64,000 nucleotides of DNA, taken from Gammaproteobacteria bacterium. Lineage in GTDB: Bacteria > Pseudomonadota > Gammaproteobacteria > JASBUN01. The number at the start of each line of letters is the position of its first letter. Position 1 is the stretch's first letter. The stretch lies in NCBI GenBank assembly GCA_030147845.1, contig JASBUN010000022.1, positions 70,152 through 134,151 on the forward strand, given 5' to 3'. This document shows, piece by piece, positions 29,566 through 38,970 of this stretch. Made by a program: the position numbers and the translations under genes. The notes beneath the pieces were generated by a model. It ran no database searches and was not told where the DNA came from. It saw only the letters and a program-made list of their open reading frames with translations.

Positions 29566-31302
29566 TCAGGCGCGCGCCTTGCGTTGACGCCCGCCACGTC
29601 CACGTTGACCGGATTGGCCGGGCTGATCGGAATGTTGACCGCGATCGATCATCTCGCGCGCGTGCGCACGGCTTTGTGCGCTGATCTCGATGCCGCCCAA
29701 CATGCGCGCGATCTCTTCGACGCGCGCCTCGTCATCCAGTGCCTGTATGCCGGTTCGTGTGCTGTCTTTGCCCGCTTGTTTGCTTACCTGCAAATGGCGG
29801 TGCGCCTGCGCCGCGACCTGCGGTAGATGCGTCACGCACAGTACTTGCCGCACGTCGCCGAGGTGGCGCAAGCGTCGCCCAACCACTTCCGCTACCGCAC
29901 CGCCGATTCCGGTGTCCACTTCGTCGTAAATCAGAGTGGGGATGCGGCTGGTGTTGGCTAGTACCACCTGAATGGCCAGACTGATGCGCGACAATTCGCC
30001 GCCGGAGGCGATTTTGGCCAAGGCACCGAATGGCTGTCCAGGGTTGGTGCTGACCGTAAAGTCGATGTTCTCCAAACCGTGCGCGCTCGGGCGTGGCGGT
30101 TCGCTCACTTCGACCGCGATCTCAAAGCGCGCCCCGGCCATGCCGAGCTCCTGCAAGATGCTGGTGACCTCGGCGTTGAGCCGCTTGGCCGCTGCGCGGC
30201 GCTTCTTGCCGACGGTTTTCGCACAGGCATCGTAGTCCTCGCGCAGACGCTCGATGTCGGTCTCGAGTTGGCCGAGACGTTCATCGGCGTGTACCAAACC
30301 GTCGAGCTCGTCGCGCAGCGTTTGCAGCAGGCCGGGCAATTCATGCGCGCCGAGGCGATGTTTGCGCGATAGATCGTGGATGGTGCCGAGGCGTTCCTCG
30401 ATCCACTGCAGACGGCCGGGATCGAGTTCGAGCCGGTCGGTATAGCGGCGCAGCGAGTCGGCGGCTTCATGGACCTGGATCACTGCCTCCGCGAGTATGT
30501 CGCGAACGGGCGCCAGTGCGGGATCGAGATCGGCCAAATGCTGCAGTTCCGCGCTGATGTGGCTAAGGCGGTCGTGGGCGGTGTTGTCATCGCCGTCGTA
30601 CAACGCGGTCAAGGCCGATTGGCAGGACTCGAGCAGTTCTCCGGCGTTGGCCAAGCGGCGGTGTTCTTCGTCGATGCTATCGATTTCGCCGGCCGCCAGA
30701 TCGAGTTGTTCCAACTCCTCGACCTGGAAACGCAATAGCTCGCTGCGCGCAACACGGTCGTCGGCGGCGTCGCGCAGTCGTTGCAGTTGCGCCGATTGTT
30801 GTTTCCAATCTCGATACAGCGACGCCAGCCGCGCGACTTCGGCGCTATTACCGCCGTAGTCATCGAGCAGTTGGCGTTGTATGTCGCGGCGCAACAGCGA
30901 TTGATGCTCATGTTGACCGTGGATATCGACCAGTAATTCGCCAAGTTCCTGCAGTGACTGCATTGGTACCGGCCGGCCGTTGATGAAGCCGCGCGAACGT
31001 CCCTGAGTATTGACGACGCGCCGGATGAGGCATTCACGGTCGTCACTCAGCTCCTGCTGTTCGAGCCACGCCAGGGCCGCCGGGCAGTCGTTCAGATCGA
31101 AGCCGACGCTGATTTCGGCGCGCTCACTGCCGGCGCGGATAACGCCGACGTCGGCGCGATCGCCTAAGGCGAGGCCCAAGGCATCCACCAAGATGGATTT
31201 GCCGGCGCCGGTCTCGCCGGTCATGGCGGTCATGCGGTCAGCAAGTTCCACCTCGAGTTGATCGATGATGGCGAAGTCACGGATATGGATATGCGTCAAC
31301 AT
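29566..31302 (-). CDS. recN: DNA repair protein RecN
   Basis: The 578-residue SMC-like ATPase has Walker A near residue 29 (GETGAGKS), a long central coiled coil, the signature IASGGELSRI and Walker B (TLIYDEVDTGIGG). RecN acts in recombinational double-strand-break repair and is usually LexA-regulated; I did not find a clear LexA box. The C-terminal ~30 residues are basic and Gly/Gln-rich (GQRGRGGRQRKARA). nadK lies 79 bp upstream on the same strand. Confidence 0.96.
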   Translation of the reverse strand: MLTHIHIRDFAIIDQLEVELADRMTAMTGETGAGKSILVDALGLALGDRADVGVIRAGSERAEISVGFDLNDCPAALAWLEQQELSDDRECLIRRVVNTQGRSRGFINGRPVPMQSLQELGELLVDIHGQHEHQSLLRRDIQRQLLDDYGGNSAEVARLASLYRDWKQQSAQLQRLRDAADDRVARSELLRFQVEELEQLDLAAGEIDSIDEEHRRLANAGELLESCQSALTALYDGDDNTAHDRLSHISAELQHLADLDPALAPVRDILAEAVIQVHEAADSLRRYTDRLELDPGRLQWIEERLGTIHDLSRKHRLGAHELPGLLQTLRDELDGLVHADERLGQLETDIERLREDYDACAKTVGKKRRAAAKRLNAEVTSILQELGMAGARFEIAVEVSEPPRPSAHGLENIDFTVSTNPGQPFGALAKIASGGELSRISLAIQVVLANTSRIPTLIYDEVDTGIGGAVAEVVGRRLRHLGDVRQVLCVTHLPQVAAQAHRHLQVSKQAGKDSTRTGIQALDDEARVEEIARMLGGIEISAQSRAHAREMIDRGQHSDQPGQSGQRGRGGRQRKARA

Positions 31303-31381
31303 GCAGCGCTAAAGATAAAAGAGGGCGAGGCAAAGGGGAATAGCCAACGGTGTTGTTTTCTCGTACGTCGACCTGCAGCGT

Positions 31382-32260
31382 TCACGGATTCTCCGCCCAG
31401 TGCAGCTTGCTGCGCAGGATGCCGAAGTATTCGTAACCAACCGGATGTAGCAGGCGCAGTTTGCGCGGTTTGGCGCAAATGATGACGCGGTCGCCGGTCT
31501 CGACGCGTTCGGTGACTTGGCCGTCGCAGGTGATTTGGCTGGCGTTTTGACCGATTTGTCCAACCACGATTTCGATACGGCTGGCGGAACTGACCACGAT
31601 CGGCCGGTTGGTGAGCGTGTGCGGGCAAACCGGCACCAGCACGACGGCGTCCAGGCCCGGGTGCACGATCGGTCCGCCGCCGGACAGCGCATATGCGGTC
31701 GAGCCGGTTGGCGTCGACACGATCATGCCGTCGGAGCGGTGCGTGTGCACGAACATGCCGTCGACATAGGTTTGGAATTCGATCATGCGCGCCACTTGCC
31801 ACTTGTGGATGACGACATCGTTGAGCGCCGCGCTTTCCATTACCGTGCTGCCGTTGCGTTCGACACGCGCCTGTAGCAGTAGACGGTCCTCTTCCGTGTA
31901 CTGCCCGGACAGCACTTGATCCAGGCGCGTCGCGATTTCGTCGGGCCACACGTCGACGAGGAAACCGAGCCGACCCAGGTTGACGCCCAGCACCGGAATT
32001 CCGGTATCGCTGAGCGAGCGCGCCGCGGCCAGCAATGTGCCGTCGCCGCCGACCACGATGGCGAGATCGCATTGCCGGGCGATCTGCTCACGGCTGGCAC
32101 TGGGTATGTCCAGGCCGTTAATGCTCGCGGCCGTATCGGCGTCGATGATTACCGCACAATTGCGCGCACGCAGCTGCTGATGCAGCGTCTTGAGGGTATC
32201 GCCGATATTGGGATCAGCGTATTTGCCGATGATCGCCACGGTTTTGAAGCTTCGGTTCAT
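31382..32260 (-). CDS. nadK: NAD kinase
   Basis: I start this 292-residue protein at MNRSFKTVAIIGK (32260), which matches the family length. The signature motifs are VGGDGTLL (ATP/NAD binding), LNDVVIHK, and the glycine-rich SDGMIVSTPTGSTAYALSGGG (partly quoted). It phosphorylates NAD to NADP in the cytosol. The gene is divergent from hrcA and upstream of recN, the usual gammaproteobacterial order. Confidence 0.96.
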   Translation of the reverse strand: MNRSFKTVAIIGKYADPNIGDTLKTLHQQLRARNCAVIIDADTAASINGLDIPSASREQIARQCDLAIVVGGDGTLLAAARSLSDTGIPVLGVNLGRLGFLVDVWPDEIATRLDQVLSGQYTEEDRLLLQARVERNGSTVMESAALNDVVIHKWQVARMIEFQTYVDGMFVHTHRSDGMIVSTPTGSTAYALSGGGPIVHPGLDAVVLVPVCPHTLTNRPIVVSSASRIEIVVGQIGQNASQITCDGQVTERVETGDRVIICAKPRKLRLLHPVGYEYFGILRSKLHWAENP

Positions 32261-32358
32261 GCTGACTCGGTTTTTATTTGATTTTCGCGAAACTATCATG
32301 CCCATACGGTCGCGCCAACTAGCATCGGTGCGGCTTGCGGAATAGCGGCGTCCGATTG

Positions 32359-32387
32359 TTGACGAGGCGAGATTAGCACTCTACGAT
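32359..32387 (+). promoter_or_regulatory. Sigma-70-type promoter of the hrcA operon
   Basis: TTGACG (32359-32364) and TACGAT (32382-32387) are separated by 17 bp. The -10 box lies inside the CIRCE spacer, so HrcA bound there would directly block RNA polymerase. Confidence 0.65.
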
Positions 32388-32399
32388 AGCGAGTGCTAA
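32373..32399. promoter_or_regulatory. CIRCE operator
   Basis: TTAGCACTC-N9-GAGTGCTAA is a perfect copy of the CIRCE consensus (inverted repeat, 9 bp spacer), 40 bp before hrcA. HrcA represses from this site and is released when GroEL is titrated by unfolded protein. Confidence 0.97.
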
Positions 32400-32438
32400 T
32401 ACAACCAATTTTTTGTTGTCGGGTGAGTGCGGGTAATT

Positions 32439-33488
32439 ATGGTGAAGGGGAACCCAGGCGGACTGAATGAGCGTGCCCAACACGTCCTGCGTGTATTGGT
32501 GCAACAGTATATCGACAACGGTCAACCGGTCGGCTCGAAGGCACTGGTGAAAGTCGCTGGACTGGATCTCAGTCCGGCTACCATCCGCAACATCATGGCC
32601 GACCTGGAGGAGCTGGGCTTTCTGCGTTCGCCGCATACATCGGCGGGTAGGGTGCCAACCGTACAAGGGTACCGTTTCTTTGTCGATGGCCTGGTAGCGG
32701 TGAAACCGTTTGAGGATCAGCGCGTCGAGGATTTGCGTGCGCAGTTGGGATTGGAGACGGATACCCAGGGCGTGTTGGCCAGCGTGTCCGAATTCTTGTC
32801 CGGCATTACGCGCTTGGCCGGGCTGGTGACCGTGCCAAAACTACAGCAGATGGAACTCAGTCATCTCGAATTCGTACCATTGTCGGAAAACCGTGTGTTG
32901 GTGATCATGGTGACCAACGACCGTGAGGTGCAGAACCGTATCGTGCAGTTGCCGCGTCGGTTCGCGACCGACGAACTGCATCAGATCGCGGCATTTCTCA
33001 ATAGTCAGTTCCGTGGTAAGCAGATCGCGCAACTGCGCCAGGATCTTTTGCGCGACATGAAGAATGCGCGTGAAAGCATGAATCAGATGATGCGGGCAGC
33101 GGTGGAAATGGCCGAGCGGGTGTTTGAACAGGATGCCGACGGCGATGGTTATGTGATGGTCGGGCAGACGAATTTGATGACCTTCGAGGAGCTTTCCAAC
33201 GTCCACCAGCTGCGCCAATTATTCGAAGCATTCAACAAGAAGCGTGATATTTTGCATATGTTGGATCAATGTCTGCATGGCCAGGGCGTACAGATTTTTA
33301 TCGGCGAAGAATCCGGCTATCAGGCCTTTGGTGATTGCAGTCTGGTGACTTCGTCGTACGCAGTTGACGGTAAGATCCTGGGTGTGTTGGGCGTGCTGGG
33401 ACCGACGCGCATGGCTTATGACAAAGTCATCTCGGTGGTCGATATCACCGCAAAAGTGCTCGGTGCGGCCTTGAATTCCAAAGCTTGA
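32439..33488 (+). CDS. hrcA: Heat-inducible repressor HrcA
   Basis: The 349-residue protein has an N-terminal winged helix (LNERAQHVLRVLVQQYIDNGQPVGSKAL, partly quoted; LSPATIRNIMADLEELG as the recognition helix) and a GAF-like/dimerisation C-terminal domain ending PTRMAYDKVISVVDITAKVL. It represses class I heat-shock genes through CIRCE; a perfect site lies just upstream, so it is autoregulated. A GTG at 32427 is an alternative start. It is first in the order hrcA-grpE-dnaK-dnaJ. Confidence 0.95.
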   Translation: MVKGNPGGLNERAQHVLRVLVQQYIDNGQPVGSKALVKVAGLDLSPATIRNIMADLEELGFLRSPHTSAGRVPTVQGYRFFVDGLVAVKPFEDQRVEDLRAQLGLETDTQGVLASVSEFLSGITRLAGLVTVPKLQQMELSHLEFVPLSENRVLVIMVTNDREVQNRIVQLPRRFATDELHQIAAFLNSQFRGKQIAQLRQDLLRDMKNARESMNQMMRAAVEMAERVFEQDADGDGYVMVGQTNLMTFEELSNVHQLRQLFEAFNKKRDILHMLDQCLHGQGVQIFIGEESGYQAFGDCSLVTSSYAVDGKILGVLGVLGPTRMAYDKVISVVDITAKVLGAALNSKA

Positions 33489-33587
33489 ACCTCAACTGTT
33501 TGCATAGTCGCCCGGTGGTGTTGGCATCCGCCTTTCCATTCATGCGCGAAAAATCAAGAGTTGACATTAAGTATGTGGAGAAAGTTA

Positions 33588-34238
33588 ATGAGTAAAAAGG
33601 AAAAACTTCCGGAGGATCAAGATCAGGATGTGTCCACGGACGAGCCGACAGAGGACGCGCCGGCGGCTGAATCCGAAGGTGAATTGGGGTTGCTGCTCGA
33701 AGATGCGCGCGCCAAGGCGGACGAACACTACAACCAGGTGCTGCGCACGCAGGCGGAGCTGGAGAATTTGCGCAAACGCAGCGCACGTGACCTGGAGAAT
33801 GCGCATAAGTACGCGTTAGAAAAATTCATGCTCGAATTGTTGCCGGTACGCGACAGCCTGGAGCTGGGGCTCGCCGCGCTCAGCGACTCCGATAACGTCG
33901 ACCCGGCCAAGCTCAAGGAAGGCGTGGAATTGACGCTCAAGATGCTCGGCGATGCCATGAATAAGTTCGGCTTGTCCGCGGTCGACCCGCAAGGCGAGAA
34001 ATTCAATCCCGAGTTACATCAAGCCATGTCCATGCAACACATGACCGATGTGGCGCCGAATACGGTCGTCAACGTGGTGCAGAAGGGTTATCAGCTCAAC
34101 GAGCGTCTGGTGCGCCCGGCGCTGGTGATCGTTTCCACCGGCGGTCCCGCGGCCGACGAGTCGAAGGCGGCCAAGGCGGCGCGCGAGTACGGTGAGCCGG
34201 GCACCGAGGCGGGCGGCGAGTTCGATCAGCAGGCTTGA
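33588..34238 (+). CDS. grpE: Nucleotide exchange factor GrpE
   Basis: I start this 216-residue protein at MSKKEKLPED because GGAGAAAG precedes it. An acidic disordered N-terminus leads into the long GrpE helix (ALEKFMLELLPVRDSLELGL) and the beta domain (FNPELHQAMSMQ, NTVVNVVQKGYQLNERLVRPALV). It exchanges nucleotide on DnaK. The C-terminus carries an unusual charged tail (KAAKAAREYGEPGTEAGGE). Its stop codon lies inside the -35 box of the proposed dnaK promoter. Confidence 0.95.
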   Translation: MSKKEKLPEDQDQDVSTDEPTEDAPAAESEGELGLLLEDARAKADEHYNQVLRTQAELENLRKRSARDLENAHKYALEKFMLELLPVRDSLELGLAALSDSDNVDPAKLKEGVELTLKMLGDAMNKFGLSAVDPQGEKFNPELHQAMSMQHMTDVAPNTVVNVVQKGYQLNERLVRPALVIVSTGGPAADESKAAKAAREYGEPGTEAGGEFDQQA

Positions 34239-34261
34239 ATTGGCGTAAAACAGCCCAATCT
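34234..34261 (+). promoter_or_regulatory. Candidate sigma-32 promoter before dnaK
   Basis: CTTGAA (34234-34239), 14 bp, then CCCAATCT (34254-34261). The sigma-32 consensus is CTTGAA with a 13-15 bp gap and CCCCATNT, so the -35 is exact and the -10 has one mismatch. It would transcribe dnaK with a leader of about 85 nt. Confidence 0.55.
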
Positions 34262-34352
34262 TAGGCGGTAATGGCAAGAAATTGCGGGCAGGCCCACGCC
34301 TGACGCATGAATCGCACTCGGATTAGAGACATACAGACGGAGAATTCGGACT

Positions 34353-36293
<1,941 letters not shown>

Positions 36294-36351
36294 AGGCTCG
36301 GGCCGCGTTAAGTCGGCAGTCGATGAGCGAATTTTTGTCGCGACAAAACGG

Positions 36352-36382
36352 GGCCGCGCCGCACTGTGATGGTGGCGCGGCC
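36352..36382 (+). terminator. GC-rich hairpin after dnaK
   Basis: GGCCGCGCC and GGCGCGGCC form a 9 bp stem around a 13-nt loop, followed by TTGCGTT with few U. A perfect 16 bp palindrome (TTTTGTCGCGACAAAA, 36333-36348) lies just before it. It may attenuate or stabilise the message rather than stop it fully; dnaJ has its own TATAAT at 36506-36511. Confidence 0.4.
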
Positions 36383-36572
36383 TTGCGTTATGTGCCGATT
36401 TTGTTTGCTGTACGCGGCGCCCGTTTGTGGCTGACCGGTTGGTGACATTGCCGATCTTTAGTGGTTCGAAAAGCGATTTTGTTTAGCCGACGTTGGTGTC
36501 GGCGCTATAATCCGGCCCGCGTGCGGATACGATTTTTCCGCCCTTTGGGCGCTTAGCTATTTGAAACCGATT

Positions 36573-37715
36573 ATGTCGAAACGTGATTATTATGAAGTGC
36601 TCGGGGTTGCCCGCAATGCCAGCGAAGCCGATGTCAAAAAGGCCTTTAAACGTCTGGCGATGAAGTGCCACCCGGATCGCAATCCGGGCGATAGCGAAGC
36701 CGAGAACAAATTCAAGGAAGGCAAGGAAGCCTACGACGTACTGGCCAACGCGCAGAAACGGGCGGCCTACGATCAATTTGGCCATGCCGGTGTCGACGGC
36801 GGCGCCGGTTTTGCTGCCGGTGCCGGCGCGGCCGGCGGTTTCAGCTTTTCTGATATCTTCGGTGATGTTTTTAGCGATATCTTCAGCGGCGGTGGCGGTA
36901 GTCGCGGCGCTGGGCGAGCCTATCGCGGTGCTGATTTACGCTACAACCTCGAACTGAATTTAGAAGAAGCGGTGTCTGGCACGACGGTGAAAATTCGTGT
37001 GCCGACGCTGGTCGTCTGTGCCGAATGCGGCGGCAGCGGCGCACGTAAGGGTAGTGGGCCGACTACATGCAGCACCTGTGGTGGCCACGGCCAGGTGCGC
37101 ATGCAGCAGGGATTTTTCTCTGTGCAGCAGACCTGCCCGCGTTGTCGTGGCACCGGGCAGATGATCGACGATCCCTGCACCAGTTGTGCCGGTCAAGGTC
37201 GGGTGCAGGAGTACAAGACGCTGTCGGTGAAGGTGCCGTCGGGTGTCGATACCGGGGATCGCATACGTCTTTCAGGCGAGGGCGAAGCCGGTGAGCAGGG
37301 CGGGCCGGCGGGTGATCTGTATGTTCAGATCCACGTGCAGACACATGAAATTTTTGTGCGGGAAGAAAGCAATCTACACTGCGAGGTACCGATCGATTTC
37401 GTTACCGCGGCGCTGGGTGGCGAACTGGAAGTGCCGACCCTGGATGGCAAAGTCATGCTCAAGATTCCGCCGGAAACCCAGAGCGGCAAGTTGTTCCGCC
37501 TGCGCGGCAAAGGCGTCAAGCCGGTGCGCGGCGGTGCGGTTGGCGATTTGTTGTGCCGTGTGGCGGTGGAGACGCCGGTCAAGCTCAGCGCACGCCAAAA
37601 AGAATTGCTGGAAGAGTTTCGCGCCACCTTGTCCGAAGGCGGCAAGCGGCATAACCCGCGTGCCGCGACTTGGCTTGCCGGGGTGAAGAAGTTTTTCGAG
37701 AATATGAAGTTCTGA
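36573..37715 (+). CDS. dnaJ: Co-chaperone DnaJ
   Basis: The 380-residue protein has the J domain at the N-terminus with HPD in [10 protein letters not shown], a Gly/Phe-rich linker ([18 protein letters not shown]), four zinc-binding CxxCxGxG repeats ([32 protein letters not shown]) and two C-terminal substrate-binding domains. It delivers substrates to DnaK. The 279 bp gap from dnaK contains a perfect -10 box TATAAT at 36506-36511 with only a weak -35, suggesting partly separate expression. Confidence 0.97.
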   Translation: MSKRDYYEVLGVARNASEADVKKAFKRLAMKCHPDRNPGDSEAENKFKEGKEAYDVLANAQKRAAYDQFGHAGVDGGAGFAAGAGAAGGFSFSDIFGDVFSDIFSGGGGSRGAGRAYRGADLRYNLELNLEEAVSGTTVKIRVPTLVVCAECGGSGARKGSGPTTCSTCGGHGQVRMQQGFFSVQQTCPRCRGTGQMIDDPCTSCAGQGRVQEYKTLSVKVPSGVDTGDRIRLSGEGEAGEQGGPAGDLYVQIHVQTHEIFVREESNLHCEVPIDFVTAALGGELEVPTLDGKVMLKIPPETQSGKLFRLRGKGVKPVRGGAVGDLLCRVAVETPVKLSARQKELLEEFRATLSEGGKRHNPRAATWLAGVKKFFENMKF

Positions 37716-37726
37716 CCGAGCCGTAT

Positions 37727-37748
37727 ACCCGGCCCTCCCTGGCCGGGT
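37727..37748 (+). terminator. Hairpin after dnaJ
   Basis: ACCCGGCC-CTCCCT-GGCCGGGT is a perfect 8 bp stem 12 nt after the dnaJ stop, followed by a mildly T-rich stretch. It is the likely end of the heat-shock transcript. Confidence 0.55.
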
Positions 37749-37823
37749 TCTCGCTGTGTTTACGCCCTTCCGTGCCAGGCCGCTGCGGCGACACAGCCAT
37801 GGCGCGTCAATTGCGCTCTCGGT

Positions 37824-38939
37824 TCAATCCCAGTTCAGCGCGCCGCCGGTCTGGTATTCCGTCACCCGAGTTTCAAAAAAATTCTTTTCCTTGCGCAGAT
37901 TGGCTTGTTCGTCGAGCCAAGGCAGTGCGTTTTCCGCCCCTGGGAAAGGTTCATCCAAGCCGAGCTGGCGCGCACGCCGATTGGCGACGAAGCGGTACTG
38001 TTCGATGTGCTGCTCGGCGGAGTAGCCGAGGATTGGGTCCGGCAGGATGAAGTGTGCGTAGGCGGCTTCGACCGCTTCCGCTTCATTCCACATCAGCCGC
38101 AAAGCGCGGGCGTCGGGTTGGATGTTTTCTTCGAGCATGATCTGTCGTACCACGCGGATGCCGAAACCGGCGTGCATGACCTCGTCGCGCATGATGTACT
38201 GCAACTGTTCGGCAGTACCCTTCATCAGCCCGCGACGCTGCAGCGCGAAAATCGGGCTGAAGCCGTTATAGAACCAGACGCCTTCGAATAGCGCCGCAAA
38301 GAAAATATAAGCCAAGACGAAATTGTGCAATTCGTCGCGGTCGCGTAAATCGATGTCCGGGCGCAGCACGGAGCTGAGCCGTTCGTTGCTCATCTGTATC
38401 TTGGCGTGAATCTCGGGTACGACGCGATAGCGATTGTAGATTTCACCCTGGTCGAGGCCGAGTGTTTCGATGCAATGCTGATAGGTCCAGGTATGTACCG
38501 ATTCTTCATAGACCTGGCGCGCCTGGTAGATCTGTAGTTCAGGCGCTGACATCTTTTCCATTACCGCCAAGCCGATGTTGCGCATGGCGAGGATGTCGGA
38601 GGTGGTGAGATAGGCCAATACATTTTCATACACATGGCGTTCTTCCAACGTCAGCCGGTGGTGATAGTCGTGGACGTCTTGGGTCATGTTGATATCGAGC
38701 GGAGTCCAGTGATTCTTGTTGGCGTTGAGGAAATAATTCCAGGCCCACGGATACTTGAACGGCGCGAGTTGGTTGATGTCAGTCTGGCCATTGACGACGC
38801 GTTTGTCGCGCGGATCGACTGGTTTCAACGCCGCTTCGGCACGACCGCGGTCGGCGCCGCGCGGTGGCGCGGCGTCGGCGGTGGGTGCGGGCCGGTGTTC
38901 GCGGTTTGATGCGATGAGCGGATCATCCCAAGTCAGCAT
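37824..38939 (-). CDS. nrdB: Class Ia ribonucleotide reductase, small subunit
   Basis: The 371-residue R2 protein supplies the tyrosyl radical. Visible diiron ligands and radical site: Asp114 (LTTSD), Glu146 and His149 (YEESVHTW), with the radical Tyr at 153 (TWTYQH). The later pair EGVWF and RDEVMHAGF gives Glu/Glu/His. AAAGGAG precedes the start, and the nrdA stop is 31 bp upstream, so it is co-transcribed with nrdA under the cobalamin riboswitch. It needs oxygen, unlike B12-dependent class II enzymes. Confidence 0.95.
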   Translation of the reverse strand: MLTWDDPLIASNREHRPAPTADAAPPRGADRGRAEAALKPVDPRDKRVVNGQTDINQLAPFKYPWAWNYFLNANKNHWTPLDINMTQDVHDYHHRLTLEERHVYENVLAYLTTSDILAMRNIGLAVMEKMSAPELQIYQARQVYEESVHTWTYQHCIETLGLDQGEIYNRYRVVPEIHAKIQMSNERLSSVLRPDIDLRDRDELHNFVLAYIFFAALFEGVWFYNGFSPIFALQRRGLMKGTAEQLQYIMRDEVMHAGFGIRVVRQIMLEENIQPDARALRLMWNEAEAVEAAYAHFILPDPILGYSAEQHIEQYRFVANRRARQLGLDEPFPGAENALPWLDEQANLRKEKNFFETRVTEYQTGGALNWD

Positions 38940-38970
38940 GATTACAATTCTCCTTTAGGCATTCGTGGTG

